A stretch of DNA of 14,395 nt from an uncultured bacterium. GTDB lineage: Bacteria; Actinomycetota; UBA4738; HRBIN12. Below are positions 1 through 4,347 of this stretch, in pieces. The stretch is from assembly GCA_937881155.1 (NCBI GenBank), contig CALGFI010000087.1, positions 1-14,395 of the forward strand, read 5' to 3'. Within the stretch, counting starts at the first letter, position 1. Each line of letters begins with the position of its first letter. The notes under the pieces were generated by a model. That model ran no database searches. It was not told where the DNA came from and worked only from the letters and a program-made list of their open reading frames with translations. The translations under genes and the position numbers were made by a program.

Positions 1-386
1 CCGGCCACGTTCGGCGTGATCGCGGAGAGGGCCTCCCGTGCGGCGGGGCTCGCCTCGACCGCCTCGTACCAGACCTCGATGCCGGCGCGTTCGAACCCGG
101 TGACGATCTCTCGCGCCATGGTCCCGTCTCCAGCCCCCACCTCGACCACGCGGAGCGGGATCGGCCGATCGAGGTTCACCCAGATCTGCTCGAGGGCCGC
201 TCCGACGAGCCGCGAGAAGACCGGATGCACGTGCGGGCTCGTCATGAAGTGCCCGCGCGTCCCGATCGGCGTCGCATCGTAGAACCCGCCTCGACCGTAG
301 AGGGCCTCCTCCATGAACTCGGCGAACGTGATCGGTCCGTAGGCGAGGATGCGGCGGCGGATGCGTTCGGCGACGTCGCTGCTCAT
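1..386 (-). CDS. MidA-family (COG1565 / DUF185) SAM-dependent methyltransferase, 5' part
   Basis: About 128 N-terminal residues are visible; the gene runs off the left edge. The ATG is at 386 with an in-frame GTG at 392. The start reads MSSDVAERIRRRILAYGPIT, followed by an F-x-E-F-M-E-E-ALY segment, a GGFYD segment and HFMTSPHVHPVFSRLVG. That order is the hallmark of the MidA/NDUFAF7 family, where GYY and D-F-x-TSPE-x-x-x-x-FG occupy the same places. The SAM-binding motif I follows as VVEVGAGDGTMA, then a VEAS acidic-loop segment. In mitochondria NDUFAF7 methylates an arginine of a respiratory complex I subunit; bacterial substrates are mostly unproven, so the target here is unknown. The gene is divergent from the NUDIX gene, 80 bp away. 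Family assignment is strong; the C-terminal half cannot be assessed. Confidence 0.85.
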   Translation of the reverse strand, partial: MSSDVAERIRRRILAYGPITFAEFMEEALYGRGGFYDATPIGTRGHFMTSPHVHPVFSRLVGAALEQIWVNLDRPIPLRVVEVGAGDGTMAREIVTGFERAGIEVWYEAVEASPAAREALSAITPNVA

Positions 387-436
387 CGCCACCAAGCGTA
401 CGGGCCGTGGGGTGCACAGCGAGCGACGAGGGCGGT

Positions 437-449
437 GTGCGGTCCGCAC
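437..449. promoter_or_regulatory. Perfect dyad GTGCGG-T-CCGCAC in a divergent intergenic region
   Basis: Six-base arms flank a single central base. The dyad lies 17 bp upstream of the NUDIX ATG at 467 and in the 80-bp gap between it and the divergent methyltransferase. The position suits an operator. The arms are short and GC-rich, so a chance palindrome is quite possible. I see no convincing -35/-10 pair nearby. Confidence 0.25.
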
Positions 450-466
450 GGTGAGGTGTCGGCCGG

Positions 467-1129
467 ATGACCGCGTGCGAGGATTCGCGCGTGAAACCCT
501 TGCGAAAGGCCGCATCGGCGATCGTCGCACGCGACGGCGACGGCGAGCTCGAGGTGCTCGTCCTCGAGCGCGGCTCGAGCAGCCGGTTTCTCGCCGGATA
601 CGTCGCGTTCCCCGGCGGCTCTACTGACGACGTCGACGCCCGCCTTTCGCACGACTGGTTCGGATCGACGGACGAGGTCGACCGCGCGTGCGCGGTTCGT
701 GAGCTGCTCGAGGAGGTCGGGCTCGCCCTGACCTCGAGCGGCCTTCGTGAAGCGAACGGACTCGGCCTCGAGATCATCTCGTCCTCTCCGCCGAAGGCGG
801 AACAGCTCCGCGAGGTCGCGCACTGGGTCGCGCCGCCGCAGGTCCCCACGCGGTTCGATGCGCGGTTCTTCGCAGTGCGCGCGGACCACGCGCTGCGGCC
901 CGTGGCCGACGGCGTCGAGGCCTCGGACGTGTGGTGGGCGTCGCCGCGCGCTCTCCTCGAGGAGTGGCGGACGGGCCGCCGGAAGCTCTACTGGCCGACG
1001 TATTACACGGTGGTTGCCATTTCGGCGTGCGCCAGCGTCGAGGAACTGCTCGAGCTCCGCATCGCCACGCGAGAGCCCGACGCGGACGAGCTCGAACGTC
1101 TGCCGCGGTCGGTCTTCTGGCAGGACTGA
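467..1129 (+). CDS. NUDIX hydrolase, NUDT19-like
   Basis: A 220-residue protein that should hydrolyse a nucleoside diphosphate linked to another group; CoA-type substrates are the precedent for NUDT19-like enzymes, but the substrate here is inferred only. The segment VAFPGG (residues 46-51) opens the Nudix region and RELLEEVGL (78-86) supplies the metal-binding REx2EExG helix. The spacing between them is about 13 residues longer than in the classical Nudix box, as in NUDT19-like proteins with an FPGG-x-x-x-D-x-x-x-x-W arrangement. The start could be ATG 467 (GAGG at 453-456) or GTG 491 (GAGG at 479-482, 8-bp spacing); the second has the better site and would remove eight residues. The metallo-beta-lactamase gene begins 5 bp after the stop, so the two are probably cotranscribed. 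Confidence 0.85.
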   Translation: MTACEDSRVKPLRKAASAIVARDGDGELEVLVLERGSSSRFLAGYVAFPGGSTDDVDARLSHDWFGSTDEVDRACAVRELLEEVGLALTSSGLREANGLGLEIISSSPPKAEQLREVAHWVAPPQVPTRFDARFFAVRADHALRPVADGVEASDVWWASPRALLEEWRTGRRKLYWPTYYTVVAISACASVEELLELRIATREPDADELERLPRSVFWQD

Positions 1130-1134
1130 TCCGG

Positions 1135-2001
1135 GTGCTCCGCGTCGCCCGTGTGCTTGCCCCGAATCCGGGGGTTCGTGAGCTCGAAGGAACCAACACG
1201 TACGTGGTGGGCGAGGCCCCGGCGATCGTCGTCGACCCCGGACCGGACGACGAGGGTCATCTCGAGGAGGTCCGCGGGACTGCCGCCCGCGTCGGGGCGA
1301 TCGTGCTCACACACGACCATCCCGATCACGCGCCCGGCGCCGTCCGGCTCGCCGCGCTCACCGGGGCGACGATCCATGCGTTCCGACCGCCCACGGGCGG
1401 CTCCCGGCTACGCGACGGCGACGCCGTCTCGTGCGACGGCGTGTCGCTGACCGCTATCGCGACCCCCGGTCACACGCCGGATCACGTCGCGTTCTGGAAC
1501 GAGACCGTTCGAGCCCTGTTCACCGGCGATGCGGTGCTTGGTCGCGGAACGAGCGTGATCGACCCGCCAGAGGGCGACCTCGTCGCGTATCTGCGTTCGC
1601 TCAACCGGATGAAGGAGCTTGATCCGCGGACGATCTATCCGGGACACGGGCCGATCGTGTTCGACCCGGCGCGGAAGCTCGACGAATACATCGAGCATCG
1701 AGCGATGCGCGAGCGCGAGATCCTCGCGGCGCTCGCAGACGGAGCGCGATCGGTCGAGGAGCTCGTTCAGACCATCTACAGCGAGTACCCGGCGGACGTC
1801 CACGAGCTGGCGGCACGATCGGTGACCGCACACCTGTTGAAGCTCCATGCCGAGGGGCGCGTCGAACGCACCAAGCGCGGCGACGAAGCGACGTACCGTT
1901 CGATCCAGCCCAGAGCGTGTGCGCGATGCGGTCGTCCGGTTCGCGGCAAGGGCCCACTGTGCACTAAGTGCAGCGTCGAGGCGCTGCAGGAATCCGGCTG
2001 A
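1135..2001 (+). CDS. LACTB2-like metallo-beta-lactamase-fold hydrolase with C-terminal zinc-ribbon-like tail
   Basis: A 288-residue protein starting at GTG 1135. The fold's metal ligands are all present: THDHPDH at residues 59-65, H113 in PGHTPDH, D132 in FTGDAVLG, and H171 in YPGHGP. Residues about 195-258 resemble the winged-helix domain found after the catalytic domain in LACTB2-like proteins (LLKLHAEGRVER segment). LACTB2 in animals is an endoribonuclease, while many bacterial relatives are annotated only as hydrolases, so the substrate is open. Unusually the chain ends with CxxC-x10-CxxC (C262, C265, C276, C279), a pattern that fits a small zinc ribbon. It follows the NUDIX gene by 5 bp and converges on the methyltransferase gene 22 bp away. 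In mycobacteria, as I recall, a related gene lies next to crp, which is close to this arrangement. Confidence 0.85.
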   Translation: MLRVARVLAPNPGVRELEGTNTYVVGEAPAIVVDPGPDDEGHLEEVRGTAARVGAIVLTHDHPDHAPGAVRLAALTGATIHAFRPPTGGSRLRDGDAVSCDGVSLTAIATPGHTPDHVAFWNETVRALFTGDAVLGRGTSVIDPPEGDLVAYLRSLNRMKELDPRTIYPGHGPIVFDPARKLDEYIEHRAMREREILAALADGARSVEELVQTIYSEYPADVHELAARSVTAHLLKLHAEGRVERTKRGDEATYRSIQPRACARCGRPVRGKGPLCTKCSVEALQESG

Positions 2002-2023
2002 GCGACGAGCGACACCGCCTCGT

Positions 2024-2776
2024 TCAGGTACCGGGGCGATCGAGCTCCCACACCGAGATGTGCTTCTGGCTCGTCGCTGTGAGCGGAGACCGATCCCAGT
2101 CGGCCCACCGCTCGCGCAGGCGCATCCCGGCGAGACGAGCCATGAGGTCGAGCTCGGACGGGTACGCGTAACGGATCCGCACTGGATACAGGCGCACGCC
2201 GTCCTCTCGCACGATCAAGTGGTGCGAATGCGTGTGTTGCGCGAGCGAGTCGTGCATCGACACCTCGATCTCCACCTCGTCGAGCTCGACGCGTGTTGCC
2301 GATACGCGTTGACCGCGGTCCCATCGCGTCGCATCCGGGACGAACGCCTCCATCGCGAACACGCCTTCGTCCGTGAGGTGCCGCGCAACCGAACGGAAGC
2401 ACGAGACCTGGTCGTCTTGCGTCAGGAGTCCGAAGAACGTGTTGAACACGACGTAGACGAGCCGAAATCGCTCGTCGATCGTGAAATCGCGGAAGTCGCC
2501 CATCGTGACGGGGATGGCGGACCCACCTCGTTTCGCGTGGAGCCGCCCGACCATCGCCTCGGAGGCGTCGATCCCTTGGACGCGCACGCCGGCCTCGGCG
2601 AGCGGGATGGCGATGCGTCCCGTGCCGATCCCGAGCTCGAGCGCCGCGCCATCGCCGGCGATCTCCTTCAGGAAGGGGACGGTGGCCGCGAGGTCGTTGC
2701 CGAAGACCTCGGCGTACCTCTCGTCGTAGATGTCGGCGATCCGATCGCCGTACGTGGAAGCTCCGTACTCGTCCAT
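2024..2776 (-). CDS. Class I SAM-dependent methyltransferase
   Basis: A 250-residue cytoplasmic methyltransferase from ATG 2776; an in-frame TTG at 2782 would add two residues. Motif I is LELGIGTGRIAIPLA (residues 47-61), followed by the acidic QGIDAS at 68-73, where the aspartate should contact the SAM ribose, and then GDFRDF and a VYVVFNTFFGL segment typical of motif IV/post-motif regions of Methyltransf_25/11-type enzymes. The C-terminal part carries RIRYAYPSELDLMARLAGM, a common lid or dimer segment in small-molecule methyltransferases. Substrate cannot be told from sequence. The gene lies 43 bp after the Crp/Fnr gene in the same direction and may be cotranscribed with it or have its own promoter in that gap. 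Confidence 0.85.
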   Translation of the reverse strand: MDEYGASTYGDRIADIYDERYAEVFGNDLAATVPFLKEIAGDGAALELGIGTGRIAIPLAEAGVRVQGIDASEAMVGRLHAKRGGSAIPVTMGDFRDFTIDERFRLVYVVFNTFFGLLTQDDQVSCFRSVARHLTDEGVFAMEAFVPDATRWDRGQRVSATRVELDEVEIEVSMHDSLAQHTHSHHLIVREDGVRLYPVRIRYAYPSELDLMARLAGMRLRERWADWDRSPLTATSQKHISVWELDRPGT

Positions 2777-2782
2777 GCGCAA

Positions 2783-2811
2783 GCTGACCGTGCGAGGCGC
2801 GCGCGTGTCAA
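2783..2811 (-). promoter_or_regulatory. Possible promoter for the methyltransferase gene, leaderless
   Basis: On the minus strand TTGACA (2811-2806) is followed, after 17 bases, by CAGCTT (2788-2783). The -35 match is perfect but the -10 match is poor. If used, transcription would start at about the ATG at 2776, giving a leaderless mRNA. That agrees with the absence of a clear ribosome binding site there and with the frequency of leaderless transcripts in actinobacteria. Confidence 0.25.
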
Positions 2812-2819
2812 GCGAGCCG

Positions 2820-3497
2820 TCAGGACGATACGGGCTCGGGTTCGGGTTCGAGCGCTGTCGGATCCGGGATGACGACGGTGTGCTCGTACGTTCGAACCAG
2901 ACCGCGCGCGGTCAGCCCTCGAAGCGTCCGGTTCACCGTCTCACGCGATGCGCCCACCATCCGGCCCAGCTCTTCCTGCGTCAACGGGACGCCGATCGTG
3001 ACGCCGTTGTCTCCGCAGGTTCCGTGTTCCTCCGCCAGATCGCGCAGACGCCGCGATACCCGTGTCGGGACGTCCTCGACGAGAGCCTGCTCGAGCGCAC
3101 GGGACGTCCGGTGCAGGCGCGACGCAGCCAGCCGCAACAGCTGCTCGGCGATTGCGGGACGGTGCTCGACGATCTCGCCGAGCAACGGCACGGGGATCGC
3201 CACGACGTCGGCCTGCCCGACCGCGCGGGCCTCGACTGGCGACGGCCGTTCGAGCAGCGCGCACTCGCCGAATACGTCGCCCGTTCCAAGCAGCGCCACA
3301 ACGACCTCGCGGCCGTCCGGCGTCACGGACGCCAGCCGAACCGCGCCCGCCGTCACCAGGTAGAGGGTCTCGCCGATGTCTCCCTGGCGCGTGATCACGT
3401 GGCCGTGTTCGAGGCGCCGAGGACGGCCGGCCCACGAAGCACCGCGAACGTCGTCGCGAAGGGTCATCGCCGGGACGCTATCCCGTGCCACCGACAC
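2820..3497 (-). CDS. Crp/Fnr-family transcriptional regulator with altered phosphate-binding cassette
   Basis: A 225-residue protein if GTG 3497 is used, or 215 from ATG 3467. Residues about 28-110 form a cyclic-nucleotide-binding fold (RQGDIGETLYLVTAGAVRL). A long dimerisation helix follows, and a C-terminal Crp-type winged helix has LTQEELGRMVGASRETVNRTL at 172-192, which is the standard recognition-helix region. The phosphate-binding cassette keeps FGE (76-78), but the Arg-Ser/Thr pair that normally holds the cyclic phosphate is replaced by Pro87-Val88. The ligand may therefore not be cAMP, or the protein may work without ligand. There are no Fnr-type N-terminal cysteines. The C-terminus ends in an EPEPEP tail. 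It is divergent from the stand-alone cyclic-nucleotide-binding gene and precedes the methyltransferase gene. Confidence 0.88.
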   Translation of the reverse strand: MSVARDSVPAMTLRDDVRGASWAGRPRRLEHGHVITRQGDIGETLYLVTAGAVRLASVTPDGREVVVALLGTGDVFGECALLERPSPVEARAVGQADVVAIPVPLLGEIVEHRPAIAEQLLRLAASRLHRTSRALEQALVEDVPTRVSRRLRDLAEEHGTCGDNGVTIGVPLTQEELGRMVGASRETVNRTLRGLTARGLVRTYEHTVVIPDPTALEPEPEPVSS

Positions 3498-3544
3498 TCC
3501 AGGGCCGCAGCGTCTGAACGCCTGGTCGCGGTAGGCTCCCGTCG

Positions 3545-3553
3545 AGGGGAGGA
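3545..3553 (+). promoter_or_regulatory. Strong purine-rich ribosome binding site for the GTG start at 3560
   Basis: The bases AGGGGAGGAG end 6-7 bases before the GTG at 3560. This is one of the few strong Shine-Dalgarno matches in the window and fixes the start of the cyclic-nucleotide-binding protein at that GTG. Confidence 0.6.
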
Positions 3554-3559
3554 GACGAA

Positions 3560-3982
3560 GTGGGGAGGCGAGAACGGGACGCGCTCGCGCAGGTGCCGCT
3601 CTTCGCGGGACTTCCGCCCAGGCACCTGAAGCGCCTCAGCGACCTCACCGAGGAGCGCCGCTTCATGGAGGGCGCGAAGGTCGTCCGGCAGGGCGACTCC
3701 GGCGACGCCTTCTTCGTGATCCTGGAAGGCGAGGCGAAGGTCCTCGGACCGTCCGGCCGCGTGCTCAGCCGCCTGTTGCCGGGCGAGTACTTCGGCGAGA
3801 TCTCGCTCCTCGACGGCGGCCCGCGTACGGCGACCGTCGTGGCCGAGACGCACCTGACCACGCTCACGCTCTCGCGTGGCTCGTTCCTGAAGACAGTACG
3901 GGGCGAACCCGCGGTCGCAGTTCGGCTGCTGAACCACGCGGCATCGATGCTTCGCCGCCTCGAACGCCCCGCCGCAGGCTGA
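3560..3982 (+). CDS. Stand-alone cyclic-nucleotide-binding-domain protein
   Basis: A 140-residue protein that is essentially one cNMP-binding domain. The opening VPLFAGLPPRHL is the common N-terminal helix, RQGDSGDAFFVILEGEAKV (43-61) is the beta-roll, and FGEISLLDGGPRTATV (78-93) is a textbook phosphate-binding cassette with G79, E80, R89 and T90 intact. A C-terminal helix ends in RRLERPAAG. There is no DNA-binding, kinase, transporter or cyclase domain, so it may sense cAMP or cGMP and act on a partner, or simply bind it. The strong ribosome site at 3545-3553 supports the GTG start. It is divergent from the Crp/Fnr gene (62 bp between starts) and is followed 8 bp later by the 118-residue gene, which it probably shares an mRNA with. 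Confidence 0.85.
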   Translation: MGRRERDALAQVPLFAGLPPRHLKRLSDLTEERRFMEGAKVVRQGDSGDAFFVILEGEAKVLGPSGRVLSRLLPGEYFGEISLLDGGPRTATVVAETHLTTLTLSRGSFLKTVRGEPAVAVRLLNHAASMLRRLERPAAG

Positions 3983-3990
3983 GCTTCTCC

Positions 3991-4347
3991 GTGCGCGCCG
4001 AGATCTACCGCTCGGATGACGCGGACCGCGTGCTTGCCACGGGGCGCTGGTCGCGGGGTGGTGGATCGACGCTCGACGTCGCCGCCACCGACGTCGAGGG
4101 ACTCGACCGACTGCTGCGTCGAACGCCGGTCGTGGCTCGAGATCCGTCGCTGCTCCCGCAGGGGTCGCGCGGCGAGTCCGTCCTTCAGCCCGACTCGCTC
4201 GAGTGGTTCCGCGCGGCGCTGATCACGCGGGTCGAGACGCTCGGGCTGTCCGTGCGGTTCGTCGCCGAGGACGTTCGCAACGGCTGGGATCCGGCAGCGA
4301 ACTACCGGCGGTTCCGCGAGCAGGCCGAGCGCCTGGCGTCCTCCTAG
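3991..4347 (+). CDS. Conserved-looking hypothetical protein, 118 residues
   Basis: No recognised domain. It starts at GTG 3991, 8 bp after the preceding gene, with no clear ribosome site, which suggests translational coupling. Its codon use and composition match its neighbours. Distinct segments are RTPVVARDPSLL (44-55), LQPDSLEWFRAAL (65-77), FVAEDVRNGWDP (90-101) and NYRRFREQAERL (104-115). I have the impression that small actinobacterial hypothetical proteins with a 'R-TPVVV-DPSL ... GE-VLQPG-LEWFRAA' signature exist, which would make it a genuine family. It has no signal peptide or membrane segment. The last codons overlap the 3' end of the convergent adnB gene through a CTAG palindrome. 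Function cannot be assigned. Confidence 0.65.
   Translation: MRAEIYRSDDADRVLATGRWSRGGGSTLDVAATDVEGLDRLLRRTPVVARDPSLLPQGSRGESVLQPDSLEWFRAALITRVETLGLSVRFVAEDVRNGWDPAANYRRFREQAERLASS

Noticed and set aside
931..1134. N-terminal extension of the metallo-beta-lactamase frame back to 931
   Set aside because: It overlaps the conserved 3' half of the NUDIX gene and is compositionally odd; the GTG at 1135, just after the NUDIX stop, gives a family-typical start.
2005..2023. Weak hairpin ACGAG...CTCGT between the convergent metallo-beta-lactamase and methyltransferase genes
   Set aside because: Only five base pairs with a nine-base loop and no T-tract; too weak to call a terminator.
3498..3559. Possible promoter elements (TAGGCT at 3532-3537) before the stand-alone cNMP-binding gene
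   Set aside because: No acceptable -35 hexamer at 16-18 bp spacing; a promoter must exist in this divergent gap but I cannot place it.
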